This document shows, in pieces, positions 40,351 through 49,793 of a stretch of 64,000 bases of DNA. This DNA comes from Legionella sp. PATHC035. GTDB taxonomy: Bacteria > Pseudomonadota > Gammaproteobacteria > Legionellales > Legionellaceae. Below the pieces are notes generated by a model that was given only the letters and a program-made list of their open reading frames with translations, was not told the DNA's origin and ran no database searches. How positions within the stretch are numbered: position 1 is the stretch's first letter; the number at the start of each line of letters is the position of its first letter. Both the position numbers and the translations under genes were made by a program. The stretch spans positions 620,001-684,000 of the forward strand of contig NZ_JAPHOT010000001.1 in assembly GCF_026191115.1 (NCBI RefSeq), read 5' to 3'.

Positions 40351-41325
40351 TCAGCTTGCATTCAAATCGACACCCAGATTTTGATATTGAGGTAGTTCAT
40401 TATAATCCCTGAGGAATTCTTTAGCTGCCGCAATATCATCATAAATCTGCGCAATTAAAGCATCCACTGAAGTGAATTTAACCTCATCACGCAATTTGTG
40501 CAAGAAAAACACCTGCAATAATTGGCCATAAATTGACTGATCAAAATCAAACAGATGCACTTCCAAAATATTCTTGCTTCCATCCACTGTCGGGCGACGT
40601 CCGACATTGGCTACGCCATACACTATTTTGGATGCGATTCGAACTTGAACTACAAATACACCCTGTAAAGGCAACGAAGTACGATGAAGCGCAAGATTTG
40701 CCGTAGGAATTCCCCACTGACGCCCGCGACCGTCCCCATGTAATACACGACCACAAATACTATACAGCCTACCTAAATACTTTGCTGCTGTATTCATATC
40801 ACCATGCTGTAAGGCCATTCTAATTCGGGTTGAACTAATTCGGTCTTCATTAATGCAAAAGTTTGAATAAATACTCACATCACAGGCTTGTTCTGCACCA
40901 AGTTTCATTAATAAACTCACATCCCCTTCCCTGTTTTTACCAAACCGGAAGTCTTCACCGATCAGAAGATGTTTCACATTTAATATAGAAAATAAATAAG
41001 TGCGGACAAACTCAGTGGCTGTTGTTTGCGCTAATGCATTATCAAATTTAATACAGTACACATAATCGATCTGACATGAACGCAATACATCCAATTTCTC
41101 TCTTAAGCTCGAGAGTCTTGCGGGCGCTTTCTCCTGTTGAAAGTATTCTCTGGGCTGAGGTTCAAATAAAATAAGGACCAAAGGCAACTTTAAGTGATTT
41201 GCTTTGTTTCTTAAAGTCTTAAGAAGATTTTGATGGCCCAAGTGCACCCCATCAAAATTACCAATAGTAGCGACCACGCCTTTATCAAAAGCAGAAAAAT
41301 GTTGAATGCCGCGCAACAATTTCAT
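40351..41325 (-). CDS. ribF: Bifunctional riboflavin kinase / FAD synthetase
   Basis: 324 residues. The N-terminal nucleotidyltransferase domain has GNFDGVHLGHQNLL and LIGEDFRFGKNREGD plus ISSTRIR; the C-terminal kinase domain has GRVLHGDGRGRQWGIPTANL. It makes FMN and FAD. In gammaproteobacteria ribF commonly precedes ileS and lspA, as here, with a 127-base gap before ileS. Confidence 0.96.
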   Translation of the reverse strand: MKLLRGIQHFSAFDKGVVATIGNFDGVHLGHQNLLKTLRNKANHLKLPLVLILFEPQPREYFQQEKAPARLSSLREKLDVLRSCQIDYVYCIKFDNALAQTTATEFVRTYLFSILNVKHLLIGEDFRFGKNREGDVSLLMKLGAEQACDVSIYSNFCINEDRISSTRIRMALQHGDMNTAAKYLGRLYSICGRVLHGDGRGRQWGIPTANLALHRTSLPLQGVFVVQVRIASKIVYGVANVGRRPTVDGSKNILEVHLFDFDQSIYGQLLQVFFLHKLRDEVKFTSVDALIAQIYDDIAAAKEFLRDYNELPQYQNLGVDLNAS

Positions 41326-41441
41326 ATATAGTTCAATCGTGTAACTCCGAATCCAATAGTATACTTGTTTTCTACTCTATTGAGAAATAATAAGAGAAAT
41401 TCAAAATGGGATATTAGTGGCTATTGGTTACCTGGATTCTT

Positions 41442-41530
41442 TTGTAGCCCGGATTAGCGCAGCGTGATCCGGGAATCGACATGAATGACCTCTAAATCCC
41501 CGGATTACGCTGCGCTAATCCGGGCTACAA
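41442..41530. repeat. Large palindromic repeat (CCGGATTA family), best copy
   Basis: Inverted arms about 24 bp long and nearly identical: TTGTAGCCCGGATTAGCGC (from 41442) and its complement ending GCGCTAATCCGGGCTACAA (to 41530), separated by about 40 bases. Degenerate relatives occur at 48441-48467, 56397-56429 and 62959-62992. The gap 41326-41562 between ribF and the stress gene holds nothing else. Confidence 0.88.
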
Positions 41531-41562
41531 TGCATTCAGGCTACATTCCGTCAATATTAGTA

Positions 41563-42018
41563 TTATGCATGCTTCTCTTTCGTATGCTTCTCTGGTGTAA
41601 TTGAGCGGACAATCAAAACATCACATTGAGCACCATGTAAAATGGAATTTGCTGTGGAACCTAACAATAATGAAAGACCATGTTTGCCATGACTACCGGT
41701 GACAATCAAGTCAATTTGTCGCTCTTGAGCCACTCTTAAAATTTCATTTTTAGTGGAACCAAATTCAATAAATCGGTGTTTTGCATCTACTCCCAATTTT
41801 TGACCCAATTCATTGAGCTCTTTTTCAGCTTGCTCACGAATGGATAATTCAACCTCAGCAAACCCGGCAAAACCAGGATAAGCATAAGCAGGAATGGGTT
41901 CTACGACATGAACTAATATCAAGTCAGCACCATTCTCATCAGCAATTTTTTTTGCCTTATGCGCTGCTATAATACCAACTTCATCAAAGTCAGTAGCAAA
42001 CAATACCCTCTTATACAT
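41563..42018 (-). CDS. Universal stress protein, UspA family
   Basis: 151 residues from ATG 42018, six bases after the GGAG of AAGGAG; the ATG three bases earlier is too close. UspA fold with the ATP-binding signature near the end: TGSHGKHGLSLLLGSTANSI, the G-2x-G-9x-GS pattern, then QCDVLIVR. FATDFDEVG at the N-terminus carries the conserved Asp. ATP-binding USPs act in stress survival; partner unknown. Confidence 0.93.
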   Translation of the reverse strand: MYKRVLFATDFDEVGIIAAHKAKKIADENGADLILVHVVEPIPAYAYPGFAGFAEVELSIREQAEKELNELGQKLGVDAKHRFIEFGSTKNEILRVAQERQIDLIVTGSHGKHGLSLLLGSTANSILHGAQCDVLIVRSITPEKHTKEKHA

Positions 42019-42165
42019 CATTTTCTCCTTAAAATTCTGATGTCTATCTATAGACTAGCAGATTTAAAATTAATTGCATTACAAATAGAGCACGTTTGAG
42101 CTCATAACCATAAACTCCCGAAAAAACTCCTATTTTTTTATATTTTTGAAGGCCTAGTACCGGCT

Positions 42166-42185
42166 CTTAATAAAACCTTAATGTT
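42166..42185 (+). promoter_or_regulatory. PmrA box
   Basis: CTTAATAAA-AC-CTTAATGTT. The Legionella PmrA consensus is cTTAATatT, two bases, cTTAATatT; this site matches 15 of 18 positions with exact spacing. It lies 65 bases before the start of the next ORF. An ATG inside the site is therefore not the translation start. Confidence 0.72.
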
Positions 42186-42249
42186 TTTTATTAAACTTAT
42201 CAACCAAACTTCGTGCAGTTTTTTTTTCAACAATCGATTAGGAGTTTTT

Positions 42250-42906
42250 ATGCCTAAAGCCTTCACCCATTTATGCAAAAAAGTTAATCTTAGTTTGTAT
42301 AATGATACCTTGACTGTATATCCCAAACCCGATTTATCAAAAAGTCTTCCCATTCCACCTGTAAAAGATGAACTAAGCTTACTTTTTCTCATATTATTTT
42401 CTCAAATGGATTGTGTTAGCGCCGAAGTTGATCACTTCTTTATGGAACGAAAAAATGAGTTAGGAGTCTATCGCTTTGTACATCGTGATGACCCCGATCA
42501 TTATTTGTATCATCAAGACAGTTTTAAAATGGATGATAATCATTATCATGCTCAATTTTCTGTATCGATTGATGAAAAAAAATTAGACAGTATTTTAACT
42601 ACATTTGAGAAATACTCTATTATTTCAAATGATGAACATACTCGCTTCCTCCAAGCATATCATGATGCGAATACTCTTACTCAAGTGACTCAACAAACTT
42701 TAGAGAGTACTCCAGTTGCCCTTGTTCTGAAACCAGTTGCCGTTGCTCCCAAACCCATTGCAATTGATTTGAAACCAGAGTTAACTGTTCCGAAAAAAGA
42801 ATATACCTTTGGAGGGTTTAAAAAAGGATTCTTTAATTCTAATTCAGAGCCAGAACAAAGTACTCTCGTTCATTCGATTACGATAAACAACAGTCTGTTC
42901 CATTAA
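42250..42906 (+). CDS. PmrA-box-preceded effector candidate
   Basis: 218 residues from ATG 42250, with TAGGAG seven bases upstream; the frame extends to 42181, inside the PmrA box. No signal peptide. The first 135 residues look folded (SLLFLILFSQMDCVSAEVDHFF, YRFVHRDDPDHYLYHQD, AQFSVSIDEKKLDSIL). From about 155 comes a short-period Lys-Pro repeat (LVLKPVAVAPKPIAIDLKPE) and a Gly/Phe patch (FGGFKKGFF), ending SITINNSLFH with a hydrophobic at -3. The family is not recognised. The upstream PmrA box links it to the Dot/Icm regulon. Confidence 0.68.
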   Translation: MPKAFTHLCKKVNLSLYNDTLTVYPKPDLSKSLPIPPVKDELSLLFLILFSQMDCVSAEVDHFFMERKNELGVYRFVHRDDPDHYLYHQDSFKMDDNHYHAQFSVSIDEKKLDSILTTFEKYSIISNDEHTRFLQAYHDANTLTQVTQQTLESTPVALVLKPVAVAPKPIAIDLKPELTVPKKEYTFGGFKKGFFNSNSEPEQSTLVHSITINNSLFH

Positions 42907-42936
42907 AAATCTTTGGCCTTTGGGTTGAGCTTTTAA

Positions 42937-42970
42937 AATTCAACGTGTCATTTTTTTGGCGCGTTGAATT
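42937..42970. terminator. Hairpin after the PmrA-box gene
   Basis: AATTCAACGTG (42937-42947) pairs with CGCGTTGAATT (42960-42970) with one mismatch, the loop containing seven T residues. No T-run follows the stem on the plus strand, so it may be a weak terminator. Confidence 0.45.
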
Positions 42971-42976
42971 CATCCT

Positions 42977-43126
42977 TTACATCAATCTTATTTCCTCATT
43001 AATTAATCCTTTCAAGTATTGAGGCATAAAATAAATCCTAAGATTAGACCAGGGTGCCAATGCAAAATAATTCTCAATAGCAGGATTTTCGCCTTTGATC
43101 AGTCCAATGCGAAATATTCGCACCAT
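42977..43126 (-). other. Unexplained open stretch after ccmI, possible 49-residue ORF
   Basis: On the minus strand the frame of ccmI continues open after its TAA for 79 codons, to TAA at 42979-42977. An internal ATG (43126) gives 49 residues, MVRIFRIGLIKGENPAIENY then FALAPWSNLRIYFMPQYLKG. The composition looks protein-like, but no ribosome site or homologue is apparent. It may be a small gene, the remnant of one, or a former longer C-terminus of ccmI. The rest of 42971-43216 contains nothing else visible. Confidence 0.25.
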
Positions 43127-43216
43127 AACACCTGGCACATCAGAGAGGATGCACGCTATGCTTGGAATTAAAGAGTCTTCTTTCAGGTTATGCCGTGCGA
43201 AAGAATAGCGCTGAGG

Positions 43217-43900
43217 TTAATCCAAATTTTTATCTCTCAACTGAATGCGTTCTTCAGCTTTGGCAATTGCCTTGCGAATGGCTTGAGCTTCTTCTGATTG
43301 CTCTGGTGCCAATTTTAATAAACGCTGCCAATAACTTATTGCATCTTCATAGGCATGACTGACAAAAGCATCCATCGCAAGCATCGCGAGGGCATCCGCC
43401 TGGTTGGGATTATTTTTTAATAATCGTCTAAATAGCTCAGTAATCTGCTCAGTAAATTGCTGATTATTTAATACCCACAAACTGTGCGCATAATTCACTG
43501 CAAATTGTTCATCATCCGGATTAAACTGATAGGCTTTAGCAAAAGCATTCACTGCATTTTGCTTGTCATTTTGGCTACTGTATAAACGCCCTAAAAGATA
43601 CCAACCCTTAGCACTCTCAGGACTATCATCCAATTTTGCTTTTAATTTATCGATTAATTCTTGAGGACTCTTAACCGATTCCAATATTTTTTTAGCTTGT
43701 TCCTGGGACTTCAGGTGGTGAACATACTGCTGCCAACCGCCAAAACCGCCCCAATAAAAATATGCCGTAAATGCCATCAAAAACACAGTAGGAAACAAGA
43801 GCAAACTGGCAATAAAACGGCGTCTGAATGGAGAAACCATGAAAATACAAGCTAATCCAGTTAGAGCGGCTAAGGCTCCCAACAACCACCATTCATTCAT
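43217..43900 (-). CDS. ccmI: Cytochrome c maturation TPR protein CcmI
   Basis: 227 residues. An N-terminal membrane helix (WWLLGALAALTGLACIFMV), a second one (LLLFPTVFLMAFTAYFYWGG), then TPR repeats: DSPESAKGWYLLGRLYSSQN, AVNAFAKAYQFNPDDEQFAV, NNPNQADALAMLAMDAFVSHA. CcmI chaperones apocytochrome c to the CcmF/H ligase. Last gene of the ccm operon, 153 bases after ccmH; that gap carries a CAGGG..CCCTG hairpin (about 43926-43942) but no gene. Confidence 0.88.
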   Translation of the reverse strand: MNEWWLLGALAALTGLACIFMVSPFRRRFIASLLLFPTVFLMAFTAYFYWGGFGGWQQYVHHLKSQEQAKKILESVKSPQELIDKLKAKLDDSPESAKGWYLLGRLYSSQNDKQNAVNAFAKAYQFNPDDEQFAVNYAHSLWVLNNQQFTEQITELFRRLLKNNPNQADALAMLAMDAFVSHAYEDAISYWQRLLKLAPEQSEEAQAIRKAIAKAEERIQLRDKNLD

Positions 43901-44053
43901 AAAAAATCACCAATTCAAAAATAATCAGGGCTAAAGACCCTGATACACGATTTAATGCCTTTTCCGTGGGACATAGAATTCGATAAAGAGTTCCATTAGA
44001 ACAAATAAGCGTGGGACAGGCTAACTCCGATTTGGTTACAATCAGTGGATTGA

Positions 44054-44458
44054 TTAGGTCCTTTCCCTCTCTCGCATTCGAAAACAAGTCCGCCAAAAAA
44101 TAACAAACCCTAATACTAAAAATAAAATAGGTCCAAACCACAATAAATAAGTTACTGCCTTAACCGGGGGGTTAAACAATATAAAATCGCCATAACGAGC
44201 AGTCAGATAATCACTGATTTCAGAATCACTCTTCCCTTCCTTTACCATTTGATACACCTGGGCACGCAAGTCTTTGGCCAATTCTGCATTAGAGTCGGCC
44301 AGATCTTGATTTTGACAAACCAAACAACGTAAGTCTTTAAGTAGATGATTAAACTGAGCTTCCTTTTGAGCGGAATCCAAAGGATAAGTACTGTTTGCCC
44401 AAGCAGGCGAACCTAAAAAAATTAAAACGCCCCAAAATATGCAAAATACTCGAGCCAC
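44054..44458 (-). CDS. ccmH: Cytochrome c maturation thiol-disulfide protein CcmH
   Basis: 134 residues if translation starts at GTG 44458, which overlaps the ccmG stop as TAGTG and has GGAG eight bases upstream. An ATG at 44506 would give a 150-residue form with a long overlap into ccmG. The GTG start leaves a proper signal peptide (ARVFCIFWGVLIFLGSPAWA). The redox motif LRCLVCQNQDLADSNAELA (LRCxxCQ) and the C-terminal membrane helix (LLWFGPILFLVLGFVIFW) are family-standard. CcmH reduces the apocytochrome CXXCH cysteines. Confidence 0.93.
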   Translation of the reverse strand: MARVFCIFWGVLIFLGSPAWANSTYPLDSAQKEAQFNHLLKDLRCLVCQNQDLADSNAELAKDLRAQVYQMVKEGKSDSEISDYLTARYGDFILFNPPVKAVTYLLWFGPILFLVLGFVIFWRTCFRMRERERT

Positions 44459-44991
44459 TAGGCCTGCTCCAAACGTTTGATTAAAGGTAAAATTTCTTTT
44501 AGCCATACCTTTTGTGTCATGATGCCAACATGTCGATACCGAATTATTCCTTGCTTATCAATGACAAAGGTTTCTGGTGCGCCATAAACACCTAAATCGA
44601 TAGCCACTTTTCCATCCCTATCTTCAATCACGAGCTTATAAGGATTTCCCCACTGCTCTAACCATCGAAGTGCATTAACCGATTGATCTTTATAATTTAA
44701 TCCATAAATTGGTATACCTTCACGTGCCAGTTGCAACATGAGAACCTGTTCCTCGACACAGGCCGCACACCAACTTGCCCAAACATTTAGCAAAACAACC
44801 TGACCACGCAACTGCTTGGAATCAAAAAATGAATTCGGATTATTCAATTGCGGTAGACTAAATGGAGGTAATGACTTACCAAGTTGCACCGAAGGCAGCT
44901 CATGGGGATTTAAAGATAAACCACGCCAAAGAAAAATACAAAGCAATAAAAAAAGAGTAATTGGAGCTACTTTCCATCCTATTCTTTTCAT
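44458..44991 (-). CDS. ccmG: Thiol:disulfide interchange protein CcmG/DsbE
   Basis: 177 residues. N-terminal membrane anchor (KVAPITLFLLLCIFLWRGLS), then a periplasmic thioredoxin domain with the active site VWASWCAACVEEQ (WCAAC) and the CcmG-type loop GVYGAPETFVID. It feeds electrons from DsbD/CcdA to the CcmH/apocytochrome system. Overlaps ccmF by 4 bases and touches ccmH. Confidence 0.96.
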   Translation of the reverse strand: MKRIGWKVAPITLFLLLCIFLWRGLSLNPHELPSVQLGKSLPPFSLPQLNNPNSFFDSKQLRGQVVLLNVWASWCAACVEEQVLMLQLAREGIPIYGLNYKDQSVNALRWLEQWGNPYKLVIEDRDGKVAIDLGVYGAPETFVIDKQGIIRYRHVGIMTQKVWLKEILPLIKRLEQA

Positions 44992-46937
44992 GCCTTCAAC
45001 TCCTGAGCCCTGACAACGATTGCCTTTTTTTGATAATATCGTCTATCAGTCAGCGCAAAAAAACCACCTGCCAGTATCATAAATCCGCCAGCCCAAATCC
45101 AGCGTATTAAAGGTTTATAGTATAATCTTACCGACCAGGAATCATTGGTTAATGGCTCACCTAAAGCAACATAAATATCTCTAAAGGGAGTTACATCAAT
45201 TGCGGATTCAGTCATAGCCATTTGGCCTATATTATACAATCTTTTTTCAGGATAAATCAGTTTCGTTTTCCCTTTATAACTTATTTCAAATTGTGCTCTA
45301 GTTCCCTTATAGTTAGGTCCAGATAAAGGCTCCTGACTCATAAACGCTATCGAATAATCAAGCAAAGCTACTTTTTTTCCAGGTTCCATTTGCACATCAT
45401 CTTGCACGCCGTAAGCAGTAGACACTGCAATACCAATTACTGTGGTTGCAACGCCTAAATGCGCCAGAATCATTCCCCAATAAGCTTGTCCAACTTGAGT
45501 TAAACCGCGATCAAAAATTCGTCTGTAAGCCGCTTTAACAGTGCTCATGATCACCCAAAACGCGAGAGTTAAGCCCATAAGGGCGGAAGCATTAAACTCT
45601 TTTGTGGTCGCAATGAGCAAAACGAGCGGAATCAAGAAACTAAGCAAAGCAAGCTTCCAAAGCTTTTTTAATACCCCACGCCAATCATCACTATTCCATC
45701 TTAGATGAATACCAACTCCCATCAATAACAACATGGGAATCATCAAAGGAACGAAAACTGAATTAAAATATGGGGCTCCTACTGAGAGTTTGCCTAGTCC
45801 TAACCCTTCAATAAGTAGAGGGTATACGGTACCCATCAAGACGGTGAGCATAATTACAACTAAAAAAACATTATTTAATAATAACGCGCTTTCCCTGGAT
45901 AAAGGACTGGGATTACCATCAGAGTGTAACGTTTGTGCTCTAAAAAGAAATAACAATAAAGAACCACCAATCACCAAAACTAAAAATCCTAATATAAATA
46001 ATCCTCGCTGCGGATCGACAGCAAAGGCATGAACTGAAGTCAAAACACCAGAGCGGACAAGAAAAGTACCAATGAGGCTTAATGAAAATGCAGCTATTGC
46101 AAGCAACATAGTCCACGCCTTAAATTGCTGGCGCTGTTCCGTCACCGCTAAAGAATGCAACAACGCAGTTCCTACCAGCCAAGGCATAAACGAAGCATTT
46201 TCTACCGGATCCCAAAACCACCAACCACCCCAGCCTAACTCACGATAAGCCCACCAGCTCCCCAAGGTAATTCCAGTCGTTAAACAACACCAGGCAGCTA
46301 ATGTCCAAGGTCTAGTCCATTTGGACCAACTGGCTTCTACCTTACCGGCCCAAAGAGCAGCAATGGCAAAGGCAAAAGCAACCGAAAAGCCAACATACCC
46401 CATATACAGCATTGGTGGATGGAATAAAAAACCAGGATCTTGCAATAAAGGATTCAAATCACGTCCTTGAGTATCCAAAACTTGAAACTGGCGCAAAAAA
46501 GGATTAGATGTAGTCAGCAAAAACAGGATAAACCCAATACTTAACCAACCAAGCACAACTAAAACTCTCGTACGCATTTCCTTATCCAAACCCGAACTGC
46601 AACAAGCCACCAGCAATGTCCAAAAGCTAAGGATAGAAACCCATAACAACATGGAGCCTTCATGTCCGCCCCAAACCGCACACAGCTTGTAAAACCAAGG
46701 TAAGGAAATACTGGAATTACTCATCACGTAAATGACTGAAAAGTCATTCTTTAAAAAACAAAAGGTCAGAAAAAAATAGGACAAAGCGATAAAGAAAAAT
46801 TGGCAAAGGACATAAGTCCTCGCAGCATCCATCCAATCTGGGCGTTTAAATTGCAATCCAGCCAAGGGAATCAATGCCAGCATAATGGAGGAAAGCAACG
46901 CCAAAATCAAAGAAAAAAGCCCTAATTCTGCAATCAT
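44988..46937 (-). CDS. ccmF: Cytochrome c haem lyase subunit CcmF
   Basis: 649 residues, about fifteen membrane helices. The periplasmic WWD domain is clear: [21 protein letters not shown] (about 230-250). Histidines for haem b are present in [11 protein letters not shown] and [12 protein letters not shown]. It forms the haem ligase with CcmH and CcmI. Overlaps ccmE by 4 bases. Confidence 0.97.
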   Translation of the reverse strand: MIAELGLFSLILALLSSIMLALIPLAGLQFKRPDWMDAARTYVLCQFFFIALSYFFLTFCFLKNDFSVIYVMSNSSISLPWFYKLCAVWGGHEGSMLLWVSILSFWTLLVACCSSGLDKEMRTRVLVVLGWLSIGFILFLLTTSNPFLRQFQVLDTQGRDLNPLLQDPGFLFHPPMLYMGYVGFSVAFAFAIAALWAGKVEASWSKWTRPWTLAAWCCLTTGITLGSWWAYRELGWGGWWFWDPVENASFMPWLVGTALLHSLAVTEQRQQFKAWTMLLAIAAFSLSLIGTFLVRSGVLTSVHAFAVDPQRGLFILGFLVLVIGGSLLLFLFRAQTLHSDGNPSPLSRESALLLNNVFLVVIMLTVLMGTVYPLLIEGLGLGKLSVGAPYFNSVFVPLMIPMLLLMGVGIHLRWNSDDWRGVLKKLWKLALLSFLIPLVLLIATTKEFNASALMGLTLAFWVIMSTVKAAYRRIFDRGLTQVGQAYWGMILAHLGVATTVIGIAVSTAYGVQDDVQMEPGKKVALLDYSIAFMSQEPLSGPNYKGTRAQFEISYKGKTKLIYPEKRLYNIGQMAMTESAIDVTPFRDIYVALGEPLTNDSWSVRLYYKPLIRWIWAGGFMILAGGFFALTDRRYYQKKAIVVRAQELKA

Positions 46938-47365
46938 GTATGTACCTTTTTGGATAAAGCAGCTTTCACTTCCGGCGGCATATAATTCGCATCATGTTTC
47001 GCCAATACTTGTGAGGCGCGAAAATGTTGACTATCAATCAGTTGCCCTTCAGCAACCACACCCTGTCCATCCCTAAATAAATCGGGAAGAATGCCTGTGT
47101 ACGTCACAGTTATAGTTTGATCAAAATCAGTTATCTTAAACGCTACATCCAGACCTTTTTTTGAACGGATAATGGAACCTTTCTCTACCATACCCCCTAT
47201 CCGAATAGGGTGTTTTTGTGGCGCCTCGCCCTTCACCGCCTGGCTTGGAGTATAAAATAAGCTAATATTTTGCCTTAGAGCATACAAAACCAACGCGGCA
47301 GCTATAGATAAAATAGACATGGTAAATATTAAAAGGGTTATCTTTCGTCTGCGTGCTGGAGTCAT
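46934..47365 (-). CDS. ccmE: Haem chaperone CcmE
   Basis: 143 residues. One N-terminal membrane helix ([22 protein letters not shown]), then an OB-fold. The haem-attaching histidine is in [14 protein letters not shown], the conserved motif in E. coli (His130). It carries haem covalently from CcmC to CcmF. Confidence 0.96.
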   Translation of the reverse strand: MTPARRRKITLLIFTMSILSIAAALVLYALRQNISLFYTPSQAVKGEAPQKHPIRIGGMVEKGSIIRSKKGLDVAFKITDFDQTITVTYTGILPDLFRDGQGVVAEGQLIDSQHFRASQVLAKHDANYMPPEVKAALSKKVHT

Positions 47366-47368
47366 TTT

Positions 47369-47527
47369 CTATCGCTTAAACCATTGTTGTAATTGTCGGC
47401 GTGTCTGTTTCCCTTTCCATTTCATCCCTAACAGGTTCATGATCAAAACTACACCCACCAAACCATAGGCTGGCCAGACATAGATGGAGTACCCCCCCAT
47501 TGCCAACCACTCTAAAAATTGATTCAT
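47369..47527 (-). CDS. ccmD: Haem exporter protein CcmD
   Basis: 52 residues, too short for many gene callers: MNQFLEWLAMGGYSIYVWPA, a membrane helix (YGLVGVVLIMNLLGM), then a basic tail (KWKGKQTRRQLQQWFKR). GGYSIYVWPAYG is the CcmD signature (GGYaxYVWpAYg). Its ATG overlaps the ccmC stop as ATGA, and ccmE starts four bases after its stop. CcmD releases holo-CcmE from the CcmABC complex. Confidence 0.93.
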   Translation of the reverse strand: MNQFLEWLAMGGYSIYVWPAYGLVGVVLIMNLLGMKWKGKQTRRQLQQWFKR

Positions 47528-48267
47528 TTAAATTCCCCTTCAAATTGAATCCTAACCCAAGATTGTCTTTTTTCCCTAAGCAATAATTCTTGGCGTGCTT
47601 TTTCTAAAATAATCCACAAAGAATATAAAAAAAATCCTGTTATGGTTAACAACAAAGGATACAGCATGCTGCCATCAATTTTGGGCTTAGCAAAGACTGA
47701 TAAAGTAGAGCCTTGATGTAATGTATTCCACCAATACACTGAATAATGAATAATTGGTAAATCAATGACTCCAACTAAAGTTAAGATAGCGATGATTTTA
47801 TCACCATCTTCTTTGTTTTTTACCGTATAGTGTGTTGCTAAAATTGCTGCATAAAGTAGCAGAAGAATTAACTCAGAAGTTAAACGTGCATCCCAAACCC
47901 ACCATGCCCCCCACATGGGTTTACCCCAAATACTTCCGGTTACTAGAGCCAAAAAAGCCATACTCAGGCCAATTTGAGCAACAATGCTGATTAAAAGACC
48001 AGCGATTTTAATTCGCCAGATCAAAAGCAATACCGCTAAAAACCCCATCCAGGCATAAAGCATCATCGACAAAAATGCACTGGGAACATGTACATAGATA
48101 ATACGAAATGCATCGCCTTGTTGATAATCAGGAGGAGTAAAAGCCAACCCCCAAATGGTACCAACAACTAATGCCACTAGAGCACCCACAGCCAAAATTG
48201 GAGTAAGACGTCCAGCGGCATTATAAAAATACTTAGGTGATGCCAGTTGATATAATAATTTCCACAT
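47524..48267 (-). CDS. ccmC: Haem exporter protein CcmC
   Basis: 247 residues from ATG 48267 (MWKLLYQLASPKYFYNAAGR), matching the start of known CcmC; an upstream ATT would add six residues and is unlikely. Six helices and the WWD motif WGAWWVWDARLTSELILLLLY (about 120-140), flanked by the conserved histidines VHVPSAF and HQGS. It attaches haem to CcmE. Confidence 0.96.
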   Translation of the reverse strand: MWKLLYQLASPKYFYNAAGRLTPILAVGALVALVVGTIWGLAFTPPDYQQGDAFRIIYVHVPSAFLSMMLYAWMGFLAVLLLIWRIKIAGLLISIVAQIGLSMAFLALVTGSIWGKPMWGAWWVWDARLTSELILLLLYAAILATHYTVKNKEDGDKIIAILTLVGVIDLPIIHYSVYWWNTLHQGSTLSVFAKPKIDGSMLYPLLLTITGFFLYSLWIILEKARQELLLREKRQSWVRIQFEGEFK

Positions 48268-48352
48268 AGGAATAATTGGAATCAAAAAAAGCGGATTTTA
48301 ACACGCATCCCCTTATTCGCAAAATCCGTTTCAAATAAAAGCAGCCTCACCA

Positions 48353-48467
48353 CGTCATCACGAGCGGAAGGAACTTAGATCAACACCTCGTGCTCCATTC
48401 GGGGGATCCCTCACCATGCTCGGAATGACGGCAAAAAGATCCTGGATTACGCGGTGCTAATCCAGGT
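48353..48467. repeat. Composite intergenic repeat between ccmB and ccmC
   Basis: Two parts. 48353-48430 has terminal inverted repeats, CGTCATCACGAGC and GCTCGGAATGACG (11 of 13 complementary). 48441-48467 is a CCTGGATTA / TAATCCAGG palindrome of the family at 41442-41530. The pair recurs at 62925-62992 in the same order. It lies inside the ccm operon, so any hairpin would be transcribed with it. Confidence 0.75.
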
Positions 48468-48486
48468 TACAAAAAGCTTCATTCAC

Positions 48487-49167
48487 TCATTCAACATGAC
48501 TGATACGTATGATACCGGCAATTGCGTAAGGTAAAAATCCCATTGCAACTACCGACATAGCCGATAATAAGGCCAAATAAGCACTAATTGGCAGGTTTTG
48601 CATGGCAATATTTACAGTTCCACTTCCAAAAATGAGAATAGGCAAGGTTAAAGGCAGCAAAATCAACGCCATCAAAAGACCCTTTTGGTTCATTCCCACT
48701 CCAAATGAAGCAGCCAGGGCACAAAGAAATAATAAAGAAGGAGTACCACAAATAATAGTCAGTGCAAGCACTTCAGTTTCCCAAGCACTTAATGAAAAAA
48801 GCAAGCCAACCAAAGGACATAAAGCGAGCAACGGAAGCAAATTAAATAACCAATGAGCAATTACTTTGGCAGCAATCAGTAAAGGCAAAGAGTGACCGGA
48901 AATAATCCATTGTTCCATGACGCCCTGTTCATAATCTTGCTGAAATAAACGTTCTGCTGAGAGCAGCAAAGATAAAAGTATTGCCATCCAGACTAAGCCG
49001 GGAGCAATAGTGCGAAGCAGGACAACCTCCGGCTTAATCGTTAACGGAAACATAAAAAGAAAAATTAAGAAAAACAGGCATGAGTTCACTAAAAAACGTA
49101 TTTGCCTTATCTGAATAAGTAATTCCCGTTGGCATTGTTTGGCAAATATAGAAAAAGAGGAGCTCAC
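48487..49167 (-). CDS. ccmB: Haem exporter permease CcmB
   Basis: 226 residues, six membrane helices (SCLFFLIFLFMFPLTI, GLVWMAILLSLLLSAERLF, ALTIICGTPSLLFLCALAASF and on). The conserved loop LFQQDYEQGVMEQWIISGHSLPLL (about 75-98) is the CcmB family hallmark. Partner of CcmA in the ABC complex. Overlaps ccmA by 4 bases. Confidence 0.95.
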   Translation of the reverse strand: MSSSFSIFAKQCQRELLIQIRQIRFLVNSCLFFLIFLFMFPLTIKPEVVLLRTIAPGLVWMAILLSLLLSAERLFQQDYEQGVMEQWIISGHSLPLLIAAKVIAHWLFNLLPLLALCPLVGLLFSLSAWETEVLALTIICGTPSLLFLCALAASFGVGMNQKGLLMALILLPLTLPILIFGSGTVNIAMQNLPISAYLALLSAMSVVAMGFLPYAIAGIIRISHVE

Positions 49168-49793
49168 AAACAGTACTCCTCATATTCAGATGAATCCAGT
49201 GGTAATTGCTGATGTGATGTTAATAAAACAGCCCCGCCCTGTTTTCGATGACTGGCTATTTTATCCATGACCCTTTCGATTGCGCGGTCATCTAAGGCAA
49301 CTAAAGGTTCATCAAGAAGCCATAATTTGCAGGAGGAGAACCATAGACGCAACAATCCAGCTTGCCTTCGCTGCCCAGAGGACAACAACCCACACGCCAT
49401 ATCCAGGTGATGTTCGAGTTTAAAAATCGAAGCGAGTTCTTCAATTGCATTGGATTGATCTTTTTTTACACTCGCCGCTGATGAGGAGGCATAATGGAGA
49501 TCAAAATAACAATTCTCTCGTAATGTTAAATTAGGGTTAATACCGGCTTTGTGACCCACAAAACACAACTGACGTTGATAAGCGGAATAGTCTTTAGCTA
49601 TATTTTGGCCAAAAAATTGCACTTCACCGTGATGCGGATGAAATAAACCAGCAATTAATTTCAACAAGGTTGTCTTGCCTGCACCATTTCTACCGCGCAA
49701 ATGAAGCAAACCTCCTACAGGCAAATGAAAAGCTACATTGTTTAATAAAGGCTGATCCTGATAATCAAAATCAAGGTTAATCACATCAAGCAT
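49164..49793 (-). CDS. ccmA: Haem exporter ATP-binding protein CcmA
   Basis: 209 residues. Walker A GRNGAGKTTLLKLIAG (residues 35-50), ABC signature LLSSGQRRQAGLLRLW, Walker B LWLLDEPLVALDD, and the switch histidine TSHQQL. First gene of a nine-gene operon running to ccmI; ATP hydrolysis by CcmABCD releases haem-loaded CcmE. Confidence 0.96.
   Translation of the reverse strand: MLDVINLDFDYQDQPLLNNVAFHLPVGGLLHLRGRNGAGKTTLLKLIAGLFHPHHGEVQFFGQNIAKDYSAYQRQLCFVGHKAGINPNLTLRENCYFDLHYASSSAASVKKDQSNAIEELASIFKLEHHLDMACGLLSSGQRRQAGLLRLWFSSCKLWLLDEPLVALDDRAIERVMDKIASHRKQGGAVLLTSHQQLPLDSSEYEEYCL

Noticed and set aside
41442..41530. CRISPR array or tRNA-like structure
   Set aside because: It is a single inverted repeat without regularly spaced direct repeats or a cloverleaf.
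42181..42249. N-terminal extension of the PmrA-box ORF
   Set aside because: The ATG lies within the PmrA box and has no ribosome site; ATG 42250 has TAGGAG upstream.
43893..44141. Minus-strand frame between ccmH and ccmI
   Set aside because: It overlaps the ccmH end in another frame, has no ribosome site and no CcmH/CcmI features.
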